A stretch of DNA of 64,000 nucleotides from Adiantum capillus-veneris (GCA_014529385.2 CM043962.1:129838574-129902573), one strand, 5' to 3'. Positions 47,462 through 59,946 are shown, counted from the first letter of the stretch. Numbers and translations are program-made. The notes: generated from the sequence alone by a model not told the origin.

Positions 47462-48440
47462 CCTTTTGACACCACAATTGACTTTGTCAGGCTGTGTTAA
47501 CCGCAATTAGGTTATAATACTTGAGATAGGCCCTACAAATAGGTGCAATTATCTTAACGCGGCTAAGATAAAACTGAATAGAATTACACCATTTTTGCAC
47601 ATAAGGTCTATTGGGCACTAGAAAAATGAATTTTGTATATTTTGTGGTCAAAGATTGACATATTGTGGAATCACATACGGCTTTAAGTGTTGTTATGCAG
47701 GGATTTGCGACTTTGTGAAGGACAAAAGAGCAAACGGCAAAAGCATTGCGGTTGAAACCAAAGGCAATTCTCCAGGTTTGAAGTATCAGTTTAATTGAGT
47801 TGCATAGATTCATATATGAACCTAAGTTTTGGCAAAGACTTAGAAAAATCGATTGACTTAGGAGAGAATAGGAGGAGAGTGTCCACAAAAGAGAGTGTAA
47901 ACCAAGGGAGACAATTAGAAACTAGGGTAAAAGCCCCAATACTGGGACATTCACCACAAGTAAAACAAGCCCCCCTGCCCCCACCCCCCCAGAAGTCGGA
48001 CAAGCTAACTTGGATAGTTGGTGTACGTCTTTTACCGTGGAGCATTTCCATTGGAGGAGTATTGAGTTCAAGCCCGGTTTTTGGATGTCCCGTTTTGCGC
48101 TCATGTGTGTCCTTAATGTCTTGAGCACGTTTTTTGCCTTAAAGTTTGTGCAAGTACAACAAAAAACCTGCCTGCTGTGTCGAAACTAGAAATGCCTATT
48201 TTGCTAAGTAAAGGACTCCTGCGCGCACCTTTTGCACCACTCCAAGCCTCAAATTTTTCACCATAGCTCTCATGCCACTGTGCACAATCTCATGTTCTTA
48301 ATATGGGATGTTTACCCTATTGGAAAAGAAGTGTCAGACACTTACTCCGATTCAACCTTAGACTTGTCTTCTTGCAATCGGGAATTGGACCCTCTCAAGT
48401 TCACACACATCTTGAATTTTTTCAAGACCATACAAGTATG
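47462..48440. other. Intergenic, no gene seen
   Basis: Mixed AT-rich DNA with a C-rich stretch at 47970-47992. Open frames on both strands lack domains. Confidence 0.5.
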
Positions 48441-48454
48441 AAGCCCATATTTAT

Positions 48455-49480
48455 TTGGACCCAAATGAGGAGTTTGCAGTGAGGATAGACGACCATACCA
48501 TTGATTTTGAAAAGGAAGTTAGGGCCAACAAACAGGACTTGTATGTAGACCAAAATGGAGTACGATATTGCAAGATACAAGACCCTGATTCAGTGGATAA
48601 ATGGGGATTAGAGGTTGATACTCTCATACCAGATAAGGATGTAAAGGAAGGACCTCTAGCGTTAGAATTAGAAGGGTATGCGTTAATAGATGCTAAACCA
48701 TTAAAATGCATCCCCATTGATAACCCAAAACTTGGAGTTTATTGCTTGGAAGAAAACAAGATTAAGGATTTAGTATGGACTATCCATGCCAGATTAGGAC
48801 AACTGATGCCCTTGAAAATTGTGTACTTTTTCAAAATCAAGGAAAAGGGACTAGCAGAACGTCTCGCTCATGTCTTTAGAGATTGTTACAATAATAATTT
48901 TGTCATGATGACTCCAAAGGAGATTGAACAAACCAAGTACCGGGGACACTCAATCCGTGAAGTGATCATGGGAACCATACAAAAAATTTAGTATGGACTA
49001 TCCATGCTAGATTAGGACAACTGATGCCCTTGAAAATTGTGTACTTTTTAAAAATCAAGGAAAAGGGACTAGCAGAACGTCTCGCTCATGTCTTTAGAGA
49101 TTGTTACAATAATAATTTTGTCATGATGACTCCAAAGGAGATTGAACAAACCAAGTACTGGGGACACTCAATCAGTGAAGTGATCATGGGAACCATACAA
49201 AAAATTTATCAGGATGTGGATCCAAATGTGATAGCATGGCCAACCAACAAGGAAGCACAGCAAGGGGTAGTCCAAAGGAGATTGAACAAACCAAGTACCG
49301 GGTACACTCAATCCGTGAAGTGATCATGGGAACCATACAAAAAATTTATCCGGATGTGGATCCAAATGTGATAGCATGGCCAACCAACGAGGAAGCACAG
49401 CAAGGGGTAGTCACCTCAATGGTACTAACAGAAAAAGAAAGGCTGAAACCACCTATAACAGGGGAGAAATGGGTATGAGG
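48455..49480 (+). CDS. Unrecognised open frame with direct duplications, upstream of gypsy remnant
   Basis: A 178-codon frame from 48455 to 48989 is acidic and looks coding (ENKIKDLVWTIHARLGQL, TPKEIEQTKYRGHSIREV) but matches no family I know. A 218-bp unit (48772-48989) is repeated at 48990-49207. The following 141 bp (49132-49272) are repeated at 49273-49413. The copies shift the frame. It may be a leader open frame of the gypsy element downstream. Confidence 0.45.
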
Positions 49481-49567
49481 ACAAGAAGAGGTCCACATGA
49501 GTCACACTTACCAAATAGTTGGATTGAGGGATTGATGGGAGAAACACCGGCTTGAAGAAGGGAGAGA

Positions 49568-50025
49568 ATGGAGGTTGAACAAAATCGTAAATTCAGACCA
49601 GCAAATTTTCAACAGTGGTTTAAACAATATAGCGGGACACGGGACCCATATGACCATTTGGCCAGCTTCAGACAGGTTTTGAGAGCTAAGTGCATAACCA
49701 ATTTCCATATACAGTTTGAGGGATTTGGGATGACCTTGTAGGGCAAAGCCTTGACTTGGATCGAGACCATACCTCTTGGATCGGTCACTGACTTGCCAAC
49801 TTTGGCCATGATATTTGTCGCTACATGTTCTAAAATGGGTATAAAGCGTAGCACTGTGGCACAAATCTATAGTTTCAAACAGAAACAAGGAGAAGCTGTC
49901 AGAGATAGTGTGAGTGGAATGAGGCAGTACATTGACAGATGCCCAGAGTTGGAGATTCTAACTAAGGAAAGACTAGTCTCACTATATCTAGAGGGATTGT
50001 TATACAAAGATTTACATGCAATTTG
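49568..50025 (+). pseudogene. gag of gypsy element E
   Basis: Reads FRPANFQQWFKQYSGTRDPY, DHLASFRQVLRAK and QFEGFGMTL, then TAG (49739), then GKALTWIETIPLGSVTD and SVSGMRQYIDRCPELE, ending TGA. This is the standard retrotransposon gag (PF03732-like) pattern. A start is not identified. Confidence 0.75.
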
Positions 50026-50337
50026 ATATAGTAAGAACAACATGACCTGGGAGACGTGTAGTTTAGATGCAATTGACTTGAGTGTTAACTGTGAGATCTT
50101 TAACTAGGAAAACAAAGGTAAGGATACATGAAAACACATCCACTATCCTAGCACAAGTAGGATATCGATACCAATTCGGTGCATGATCACTTTGGGTGAA
50201 CTGCTGAAACTGAGACCACACCTATGGGGAGATATACAAGTTACCATGGGAAGAATGGAATTGAAAGGAGTATCTCAAATGGACCTAGAAAAATTGTAAA
50301 AATAACAGACAAAATCTAGATTTGTGAAATATATACC

Positions 50338-50613
50338 TTGAATAAGGTCGAGAACTATTGTGAAGTGAATGAAGAAAAGACGACCCTTCCAGTACAATAC
50401 AACGAAATAACAACTATGGATATTTTAGACAGAGGAGCGGGTATAGCCATAGAAACCAAAGCCGTTTGGGAAGCTTGGGGGAAGTTAGCAATTAGACAGA
50501 CAAGGATGAAACTACAATTAGCAGATGGACACATAGAGAAACCAATGGGCCTACTAGAAAATGTGATAGGCACCTCTGCGGGATTGACTACCAACACACT
50601 TTTTCCATTGTAG
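50338..50613 (+). pseudogene. Retropepsin of gypsy element E
   Basis: Contains the protease motif ILDRGAGIAIETKA (Asp codon at 50428) followed by LQLADGHIEKPMGLLENV, typical of gypsy proteases without chromodomain. The canonical D-S/T-G reads DRG. It ends in a TAG, and a basic/acidic linker frame (50617-51288) follows, with no domain seen. Confidence 0.7.
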
Positions 50614-51769
50614 ACTTTGGGAAGAAACTTAATTACGAAATCATCTCGGGAAGACCATCTGAAACAGGTAGGGGCAGTCACTCGAGTGAACTTGAAAGAC
50701 CATTCTTACAAGGATGTCCTCAGGACACCAATACAAGAATTGGACTCTGAAACTTGTGCTGAAACTGAACGGCCATCATGGGTACATAAAAACACTTCAA
50801 TTTGGACGTGTGATGCTTCTCAATCAGGAAACTTACGAAAGGAAGATTGTGTTCTGGACAGAGACGTAAATGACACTGATTACATACTAGAGCCATTCCC
50901 TAAACATTTATTTGAACCCTTTGAATGGACTCAAATCCTGGCCACCATGGATGTATGTATTAATGAGTCTTCACCTACACATTTTTGTGACAAGGAGGGC
51001 TATGATATAGTCCCCATCCAAATGGTATCAATTGAGATGATCAAGGAGCACCAGGTTTTCTCTGATCACTATTATGATTCTATGGATGAGTGGGAGGAAG
51101 AATCCATTACAACAACAGAGGGATCGAACCACAAGAAAGAGCAGGAAAGAGCCAAGCTTCCGCTTAGAGGAGGGAAAGAAAGATCTTTTGAGTTTCCAAA
51201 CCAACATCAAAGACGCCAAAAAAGATACCATAAGAAACAAGACCATAACTTAAGAAAGAAAGCTACAAAGTGGTCATTGGAAACCTAAACTCATTTTTTG
51301 ATATAAGTGAACACAGTGGATTATATAAAAGACAAGTTAATTGGAAGGTATCCAAATGTGAAGCTTGCAAAGATACAACACCAAACAAAGCCAGATAAAA
51401 CTAAGGGAAAAGAACCTCTGATGATCAAAATGGAGTGAAAAGCAAAATAGAAAGAATTGAAACTAACCTTGAAGAAAGTATGGACAACAAAAATGGAATT
51501 AGATAGTGACAAATCGGAAAAAATTAGTGTTCCAACGCATGATAAGAAATACACTTTACAAGATCACAGGATCATTGTAGGGCAACCCTTGCGACAATCA
51601 ATAGAACCTGGAGAGTGCTATGAAGGGCCAAAAACTTGCCAAACAAATTGACCTTGCTAAGCATGGAGAAGAGCCAAAACCGGCATACATAGCCAATGAT
51701 CTATCGCAAGAAGAAGAGGAGATTCTCACGATAAAGTTAAGAGAATACATGGATTTTTTTTGCATGGTA

Positions 51770-52850
51770 GTATAAAGATCTCAAAGGGGTGGATCCTGCC
51801 ATATGCCGCGGTGAACTCCACCACCATACGCGATAACTATCCTCTTCCCATCACCAATCACGTGCTCGAACAAGTAGCTGGCAAGGAAGCCTATAGCTTT
51901 TTGGATGGCTTCTCGGGATACAACCAATTGACTATCAATCCCAAGGACCAACATAAAACGGCCTCTGCCATGGATTGGAAAATTTTTGCTTATTGAGTAA
52001 TGTCTTTCGGATTGACCGATCCACCATCAACATTCCAGAGGTTAATGAACCATTCCTTTAAGGAGTATCTACAAAAGTTCTTGGCACTCCACATGGATGA
52101 TCTTTGTGTGCACTTCACAGAACGAGAAATTTATTTCGAACATTTACGATGATGTGTCTTTGAGAAATTTTGTCTATATTAGATTTGCTTAAATACCACA
52201 AAATGTGTTTTTATGGTTAGAAAAGGCAAAATTCTTGGACATATTGAGTTAAAAAATGGTATAGCCACAGATATGGAAAAGGTGGCAATGATTGTGGTAA
52301 TGGCTAGGTCGACAACTGTCAAGGAAGTGGAGGCATTCATGGGACATCGTGGTTACTATCATAGATTTATCTACATGTATGTGGTAGTTGCTCGACCCAT
52401 ATATGGCATGATCACACACTTCGAATGGACTGATGAATGTGAGGAATCCTTCCAAAATCTTAAGCAAGCTTTAAGCTCCAAACTGGAACATAGTGTTCTA
52501 CGTACATGTCAATGCTTCTAGGTATACCATTGAATTCATCTTAGCCTAGCCGAGAGAAGGAACAATGGATTTTCCTATCTCCAATGCTAGAAAAAAATCA
52601 AACCTGGCAGAAAAAAACTATACAACCACAAAAAGAGAAGGTCTTGGTATGGTGTTTATTGTCAAAAAATTTTGACACTACTTGTTAGCCAACAAGTTTA
52701 TCTTCTTTGTAGACCATCAAGCCTTACTCTACTTAGTGAATAAGCCATGCAATACCAATAGGATAGTAAGATGGTTTATCATCCTACTTGAATTTGACTT
52801 CACGGTTGTGGTAAAAAAGGCAATACTCACCAGCAGGTAGATCACATGTC
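51770..52850 (+). pseudogene. Reverse transcriptase and RNase H of gypsy element E
   Basis: Reads RDNYPLPITNHVLEQVAGKE, SFLDGFSGYNQLTI and, after a stop at 51995, MSFGLTDPPSTFQRLMNHSF and LHMDDLCVHF (catalytic Asp pair). Then come EAFMGHRGYYHRFIYMY and FEWTDECEESFQNLKQAL, and RNase H remnants (FFVDHQALLYLVNKP). Multiple stops. Confidence 0.8.
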
Positions 52851-52875
52851 AAGACTCACCACGGGGGAAGCACCA

Positions 52876-53400
52876 AAAGGGGTAGATGATGACTTACCCG
52901 ATGCATATCTGTTCTCTGTGGAAATAGTTCCAAGATGGTCGAAAGAACTTGTGTCTTTAATGACTATAGCACAAGTGGATTTTCAAATAACAATTTCTAT
53001 CACACCACGATTGATTAAGAAATCTTCTCTATATCAATTGTTGGCGGGAAGATTGTATCACAAAAACAAGGATGGAATCCTACTCTTGTGCATCAATCCT
53101 GAAGAGCAAGACGCCTACTTAAGTCAAGCTCATACCACAAGGGGTAGACGATGACTTACCCGATGCATATTTGTTCTCTGTGGAAATGATTCCAAGATGG
53201 TCAAAAGAACTTGTGTCTTTAACGACTATGATTCTCAAATACCAATCCCTATCACACTAGGATTGATTGAGAAATCTTCTGTATATCAATTGTTGGTGGA
53301 AAGATTGTATCTCACAAACAAGGATGGAATCCTACTCTTGTGCATCAATCCTGAAGAGCAAGATGCCTACTTGAGTCAAGCTCATACCACAATCATAGGT
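52876..53400 (+). repeat. Direct duplication in gypsy element E (about 264-bp period)
   Basis: AGGGGTAGATGATGACTTACC begins at 52876 and again, with one change, at 53140. Both copies continue through CTGAAGAGCAAGA and AAGCTCATACCACAA. This is coding spacer between RNase H and integrase, duplicated in place. Confidence 0.85.
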
Positions 53401-53689
53401 CTACACTTTTCACGAGACCAAGCCCTACAAAGACTAACCTGGTTGGGTGTTTACTGGACTACCATGAAGAGAGATGTTCATCACTACTTACGTGAATGAT
53501 TGTTCTCAATGTAATAAAAGACCTACCATACCCCATGCCTCATTATTCCATATTTCAGTCACACCCTAGTGGAATAGATACTTGGTTGAGTATTTGACTA
53601 GCAGAAGGTTCCCAAAATACATGAGTAAAAGACGTAAAAGAGCTATAGAAATTGAGGCAACAAACTACACAATGATTGGAAACTAGCTC

Positions 53690-54794
53690 TATCGACACGA
53701 GAAAGATCAACATCTCAGGATGTGCGCCAATGAAGAGGAATACCTTTCTATAATGGAGCGAGCTCACGCAGCTCTAGTCGGGGGTCACTTCTCCCATGAG
53801 ACCACAAACAAAGCTATATTGATGATAGGCATTTGGTGGCCAATTGTATTTGCTGACGCAAAAGAATTTCTTCCACGATGCGACACATGCCAACGAGCAA
53901 GGATGCTCACGAGAATGGATAACATGCCACTACAACCTATGATGGGAGCGCGTGCATTTGATAAATGGGGTATAGAATTCATAGGTCCAATACAACCACC
54001 AGCTTGCAAAACTCAATCACAACAATATATTATCGTGGCAATAGAATACTTAACCAAGTGGGTTGAGACACGAGCCACTCAAAATAACAATGCACAAACC
54101 ACGGTTGCATTCCTATACGAATGCATCTTTACTAGATACAAACTTCCTATTGAGCTTATGAGTGATTGTGGATCGCATTTCCTCAATGAGGTGATAGAAT
54201 AATACATAACAAATCTGCACCCTACCACCCCCAAGAGAATGGTTAAGCAGAATATACAAACAAAATTTTGAGCTCTGTCCTAACCAAAATTGTTAGTTCA
54301 GGCAGAACAGAGTGAAAAATGCATCTTCACTCTGTCTCATGGGCTTGTTGAGTGTCCTTTAAAATGGCTTTGAACACAACTCCTTTTAACTCGGTATATG
54401 ACTTGGATGCAATATTGCCAATGGAGTTCCTGTTACCCACACTTAGAGTTGCAATTGAGTTGGAATGGAAAGGACATGAGTTGTCAGAATGACTGGAGGA
54501 CTTAGAACGCCTAGATGAACATTGTTTAGCGGTCACGGCCGATATATAAGCACAAGAACTAAAACAAAAGTAGTTCTTCAACTCGCATTTGCTGACTAAA
54601 GTTTTTAAAGTAGGGGATTTAGTCCTAGTATACTCATTGAAATAACATGTATCCAAATTCAAGAAAGAAGGACATGGTCCTTTTGTAATTGAAGATGTTT
54701 CACCAAGTGGGGCTATCAAGTTAGCCACGGTAGATGGAGAAATCATGGAAAACTGGATTAGTGGATGTCGACTCCACAAATACGACCTTCCCTA
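53690..54794 (+). pseudogene. Integrase of gypsy element E
   Basis: The zinc-binding part is AHAALVGGHFSHETT and CDTCQRARM. The core begins WGIEFIGPIQ, where the usual catalytic Asp is Glu. It continues IELMSDCGSHFLN (second Asp) and HPQENG, then TAG and AEY. A C-terminal block around 54600-54780 reads VFKVGDLVLVYSLK, HGPFVIEDV and WISGCRLHKYDLP, with no chromodomain. Element ends (LTRs) were not found. Confidence 0.75.
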
Positions 54795-55014
54795 AACTAA
54801 TGAACTTCTGTAGAGAATGCATGTGCCAAAGGAAAGGAAGCTTTAACGACAACAGATTATTGAGGAGACTCAAGAAGAAGCTTGTATTAAAATTCTCAAA
54901 TGAAAAGCAGCAAGACAACCTGTTCTCCAAGATGTACCACTCAGTACCCTCCACATTCAACCCTTAGCAGAGGATGAGGTAGAGACTGATGACGAGTGGC
55001 TAGATGGTCTTGAT

Positions 55015-55450
55015 ATGCGAATGAATGTGAGTCTGAACAACGATTACAAAGTTAAAGCTTTAGAAGATATAGGGGCCCAAGTCAATGCGGTCAACTATTT
55101 CATCTATCGCAAAGCAGCTACTCAGCCACTTGAGTACTATCGAGTCACTATCAAGGGCTGCAACAAGAGTGTCACTCCAACCTTAAGGAGAATCAACTTG
55201 AATATTATGGTTCATGGGTTCTCTTGCCCGCATACTTTCAGATGTATAGCGGCGCATGAACACATGAATGAGAACCCAATATTAGGTGTTCCATAATTGA
55301 GAACCTACAAAGGAATTCCGGATTCGGATGCCATAATTCTAGAGCTCACACTCAAAGGAGAAAAATTAAAAGTACCATTCGCCTACAGTAAAGAGGAATG
55401 GAAGCAAGCTTTAGGCGATTCCGAATCAAATGAGCATGAGTCAACGCATT
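55015..55450 (+). pseudogene. Second retropepsin-like fragment
   Basis: The frame reads VKALEDIGAQVNAVNYFIY (a D-x-GA protease-like motif), then FSCPHTFRCIAAHEHMNENP and ILGVP. A stop follows where a Trp is expected, then LRTYKGIPDSDA. It looks like an aspartic protease of another retroelement placed after the integrase. Confidence 0.5.
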
Positions 55451-56904
55451 AGGAGAAAGTTGGACTCACTTTTGGGCCTTTCAGTTCTAGAGAGAGAGTC
55501 ACCTCTTGACCAGTGAGGTGCAAACTAGGATGAGGAAGAGGAGGCAACGCAATGATTTTGTGGAGGCTTTCAAGGGACAAGTTAAAGAGTTTAAAGTGTG
55601 TGCATAAATCAAGCGGGTGTAAGAGGTCCTCATACAACATGGTTTCCAGCATGCAGACCTAAGGTTGCAAACATCTCCTCCAAGTTTTCCACGACATCGA
55701 CCCAACTGTAAGTTATTTTGAGCATCTCACTTAGGGCATGATTATATTCGAAGGTTAAGTGGTTTGGTATGTTTCAGATATTTATCCATCGAATAGGACG
55801 GATTGGCAACCAGTTGAGAGCATAGTTGGGATTTTTGATGCTTTCCATGCATTTATTGGTGAGCAAATGTACCGAGGAAGACAACACAAGGAACTTGCAG
55901 ATAATGGAATATTCTTTTATGATATGTCATATTTGAAACCGAGAACTTCCTTTGGTTGGGGTCGTGTAACTCCTTTGCCACTTCCATCCTTTGATAGCAA
56001 GGATTAGTCTTTGCCAGCTTCACAAACTAGTGAAAGCTTTAGGATAGGTTGTTTCAGGATATACAAAAGTCCCTCAAGTATTCGATTGCCACAAAAATAG
56101 TTCGGCTCGCACTATTTATGCCTCTTGAAGTGTTTGTAGATTTCTTCTTCGATGAGCAAATAAGAACTACCGCAATAATGTTCATTTGCAAGTCTGAGAG
56201 CTGTTTGGACTTTTTAGATGATAATTGGGATAGGAAACAGTCACATGACAAAATCTGTATTTTGCAAAAGAAGTCCATAATTTGCAAGTTTATTATAGGC
56301 TCTCAAAATTTCATAGTGTCTTTTACTATTTTAGATATCATCTTCTGAGTGGGAAGCTTATTCCACTCGACCAAGATACAAAGTCTAGCCTTGAGAACAA
56401 ACCTTTATCAATGGAGCTCTACTTTCGAGACAGCCTACTTATTGTGATGGAGACAATGTCAAGCACAACTCTTGCACAGCTCAGGGTAGATCGTACATGT
56501 GAAGAACTTCCACTTTTGCCGGCATTGTATGCATTCAGTCTCAACAATAGAAAGGTGCTTACTAAATGGATGAATTTTGATTGTCATTAATACATTGAGG
56601 CATAGAATCTAACTCTTTCTTCTTCTCAGATTCCAAGACGCAAGGAGAAAACAACATTGTGCAAGGGAGTCCTTTTCAAATACACATCACTTAATTGCTT
56701 CCATCGGAAGCTAGGTCACATACATTGTGCACGCAATGAGCTTTGATGCCATGCAAACCATGATCTACTCTTCAAAATGAATAATACAAAGACATTTTGT
56801 GTCGCTCAAACAATGTTTAAAAAATGTACACTTTTTATTGTCTCAAAACTTTACAAGTTGTGTTGTTTCTGTCAAGATGTATACAAAGAGAGGTAGTTAT
56901 TGCT
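55451..56904 (+). other. Unrecognised open frames
   Basis: Three plus-strand frames (55759-56007, 56049-56348, 56282-56590) have plausible amino-acid composition, for example VESIVGIFDAFHAFIGEQMY and LEVFVDFFFDEQIRTTAIMF. They are in different frames, lack clear splice sites and match nothing I recognise. They may be decayed exons or chance. Confidence 0.25.
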
Positions 56905-57312
56905 CCCTTCGCCTGCTACTGCTCCCCTGTCCTCTCCCTCGGTTGGTGCCACTGGTCCCCTACCCTCTCTCTCGGTTGCTGCCACTGCTCCCCTGGCCTC
57001 TTCCCCAGTTGCTGCTTCTTCTCCCTTGGGGGACGCTGGTCTCGGGCATCGTTTCACGTCGCTCGAAATCATGGGCCTCTTCCATGGCTTCACATGCATC
57101 TTGTAGCTGTGAAACTTTCCTCTGTTTTTGGTCTTGCCGCTGACGTGTAGCCCATTCCTCTACTTCTGTGGCATCCGCATAATATTGACTGATTGATTCT
57201 TGCATATTTTGAACCTCGTCTTGAGTCTGTTGGTAGTGCTGCGTCATTTCATCAATGCGAGCCTGTTCAAAATCCTCAGCCTCTTGCGCTTTCCTCTCTT
57301 GAACGTCTGTTT
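56905..57312 (-). CDS. Coiled-coil-rich exon of an unknown gene
   Basis: After a likely 3' splice site (CGATAAACAG, read on the minus strand near 57314) the frame reads ERKAQEAEDFEQARIDEM and continues QTQDEVQNMQESISQYYADA, EEWATRQRQDQKQRKVSQL. It then runs into a Gly/Arg/Glu low-complexity tail made of three or four copies of a 48-bp unit (56910-57050). The charged heptad-like pattern indicates a coiled coil. No family recognised. It sits 1.6 kb downstream of, and on the same strand as, the histone-like gene. Confidence 0.4.
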
Positions 57313-58100
57313 ATCGAGATTATGATATGTTGGATGGCCATTACAAAAAAAATTCGCACATCGTTGGTGGTGTAGTTATGTAATTGAAGTTCCTGTAGAA
57401 GCGTGATAATAAGAAAGTAAGTAAAGATGTTGCTTCTTTTAATACAAATGTTGCAGCAAACAAACAATGAAACAACATGATTACTTACTTTAGTACATCC
57501 AAAATTTGACTGAGGAGCAACAGGGCATTCAAACACGTTTGCGAGCCACAGCTATAGTCATCAACCTACGTGGGCACGGTGACCCGTTCGTGCCGGATGG
57601 TAGTCCCTAGTTCATGTTCTAATAAAACATGCTCTACACAGCATACAATTTTTTTCACGGCACTACATACGTAACCACTTGAGTCAGTAACAAATTACAA
57701 AGAGATACTACTTCCAAATGTATCGAGATGTGCCGTACGTTTTTACACGCCCATGAGACAACTGCTTTGCCCGGAGTTTGCGTAGTAGACAATCTTATCT
57801 TTAAGGTCAAATAACAACAGACTCCAATGACCACTACACCAAAACCATCAAGGATGAGACTAAAGAAGATCCTAAATCCAACATGGTTTTTACAAGGTAA
57901 GAAGAAACTCACGATTGATTGTATGCAGTTACCAGAAAACACGCTAGATCAAAATTGACTCTGCTAAACCAGCCCAACAAAGCCAAAAAGGAAACTCCGT
58001 TGTTCTGAAGCATAGGGGAGATCAACGGATCTCTTAGGTACATTCTGTTTTGAACATCAGCAGGCAGAAGCAAGATAGCGTGCCTAACATGAGTCAATGG
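57313..58100. other. No gene seen
   Basis: Probable intron or intergenic DNA between the coiled-coil exon and the hairpin repeats. Short open frames only. Confidence 0.4.
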
Positions 58101-58612
58101 CAGAGATTAAACTTTTCATTAGGTTGTCACTGCCACAAACACATGGGTCAATACCGAGCGATTGGGGCACCTACCGAATCCCATAAGCCATTAACTTGCT
58201 TGGTATTGACCCACGTCTTAACGATAGTGAGCCATCTAATGAACCAAGCTTGAATCATAAAGAGCTTGAGACGTACCACATAGCAATGTTGACAACTGCC
58301 ACAAAGACATGGGTCAATATCGAGCAAGTTGTGTACCTATCGAATTCCATAAACCACTGACTCGCTTGGTATTGACCCATGTCATAGCGATAGTGATCCA
58401 TCTAATGAACCAAGCGTGACTTATAAAGAAAAGCTTGAGATGTAACACATAGCAATGTTGACGGGTCAATACCAAGCGAGTGGTCTACCTATCCAATTCC
58501 ATAAGACATTGCCTCGCTTAGTATTGACCCATGTCTTAGTGGAAGTGAGCCATTTAATGAACCTAGCATGACTTATAAAGAGCTTGAGAAGTACCACATA
58601 GCAATGTTGATG
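58100..58612. repeat. Three tandem repeats, each holding a foldback hairpin
   Basis: A unit of 154-167 bp occurs three times, with block ends such as GTACCACATAGCAATGTTGA. Each contains an inverted repeat of about 20 bp around a loop of about 35 bp: 58141-58216, 58306-58383 and 58460-58534. The arm is ACATGGGTCAATACCAAGCG with CGCTTGGTATTGACCCATGT opposite, with a few changes. The third copy overlaps the end of the histone-like gene's open frame. Confidence 0.9.
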
Positions 58613-59946
58613 ACTACATCCGTTGCGTTGGAGCTGGAGAAACTACACATACACAGGAAGTCTTGTTGATTGAGGTTGAAAATGCAGGACTCTTCTGACC
58701 TTCTAGGCAACAATATCTGTGCATGTAGAGGCACTAAGCTGATCAAAACTTGCAATTCCTCTTTGTTTTCATCGTTGATTTGCTCTAAAATACTCCAATC
58801 CTCTGGTAAAGGCTCTTCGTTGGATGGCCCTCGTGAAGCAGAGGCTTCCCCTTGTCTTTCTTGAGCTTTATCCATCTCCTCTGGTACAAGCTTAGGGTCC
58901 TCCCTGGCAGGATCATTCTCCTCCCTAGAGGGCTCATTTCTCTCCATGGCTAGCTCATTCTCCTCCCTGGAAGGCACATTTTCCTCCCTTATTGGCATAG
59001 GCTCCTCCCTAACTGGCTCATTCTCGCCCATAACTGGCTCAGGATCCTCCATGCCTTGCTCATTTCGCTTTCTAGCTGGTTCCTCCTTAACAGGTTTGCG
59101 CTCCTCCATAACTATCTCTGTTCCTTCCATGAATGCCTCAGGGTCCACCCTGGCCTGCTCATGCCCCTCTGTGGTTGGCTCAGCCTACCCATCTGTGTCA
59201 TTTCTCTCCATGGCTAGCTCATTATCCTCCCTGGAAGGCACATTTTCCTCCCTTATTGGCATAGGCTCCTCCCTAACTGGCTCATTCTTGCCCATAACTG
59301 GCTCGGGATCCTCCATGCCTTGCGCATTTTGCTTTCTAGCTGGTTCCTCCTTAACAGGTTTGCGCTCCTCCATAACTATCTCTGTTCCTTCCATGAATGC
59401 CTCAGGGTCCACCCTGGCCTGCTCATGCCCCTCTGTGGTTGGCTCAGCCTACCCATCTGTGTAGTTTCTCTTAACCCGTGATCGTGTCCTTCTGCTGTTT
59501 TGAGCCCTAGAAGGCTCTATGTGCCATGCACGAGGATGGAGAGGGGGGATGTTAAGAATATCCATGGTTCTACTATCCCGGATAGGTATTGGTTGAAGCA
59601 GCCCATCGTAGCAAAAGCGTAGCCTCCGAAGAGTGTCAAAATCCCATGGCATTATAGTAACGCGGTGTGCATTGGCAGCCAGGATATATCCATTGTTGAA
59701 AAATTCAACAAGGTAGTCTTCTGCAATTTCTTGCAAGCAGAGAAGTGTACTGCTGGCCCATCGCATGCCCACTCTCCAATGCTTGCAAATCTCTTGCACT
59801 ACTTGCTAGAAAGGAAGACGTCGAATGGCCGGTTGCATGTGTCGTTCAATCCTTCGTAGCTCTTGCAGGACACCTCTGTGCGCTTCGTATCGGTGTCTTC
59901 TTGCTTGAGCATGCAAAAAGTCACCTGTTGCCTGCACGAGGCATCC
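58573..59946 (-). pseudogene. Histone H3-fold protein with acidic repeated C-terminal extension
   Basis: Read on the minus strand from a 3' splice site near 59947 (or 59925) to a TAA at 58573. First comes a histone fold: HRYEAHRGVLQELRR, RRIERHMQPAIRRLPF, QEICKHW, CLQEIAEDYLVEFF and AHRVTIMPWDFDTLRRL. These line up helix by helix with H3 (HRYRPGTVALREIRR, LPFQRLVREI, ALQEASEAYLVGLF, HAKRVTIMPKD). Loop 1 has the length of canonical H3, not the longer one of CENH3. Then follow about 55 basic/Pro residues and two tandem 88-codon repeats rich in EEP, REEN and ERKP. TAG codons at 59806, 59449 and 59185 interrupt the single frame. Either a pseudogene or read through; the repeats keep frame. Confidence 0.65.

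Noticed and set aside
58100-58612. CRISPR-like array
   Set aside because: Regularly spaced repeats, but the units are 154-167 bp with internal hairpins and the spacers are not unique; the genome is a plant's.
59449-59946. Assignment of the histone-like gene as CENH3
   Set aside because: It shares RW and AEDYLV with plant CENH3, but loop 1 has the canonical H3 length, so only an H3-fold call is justified.
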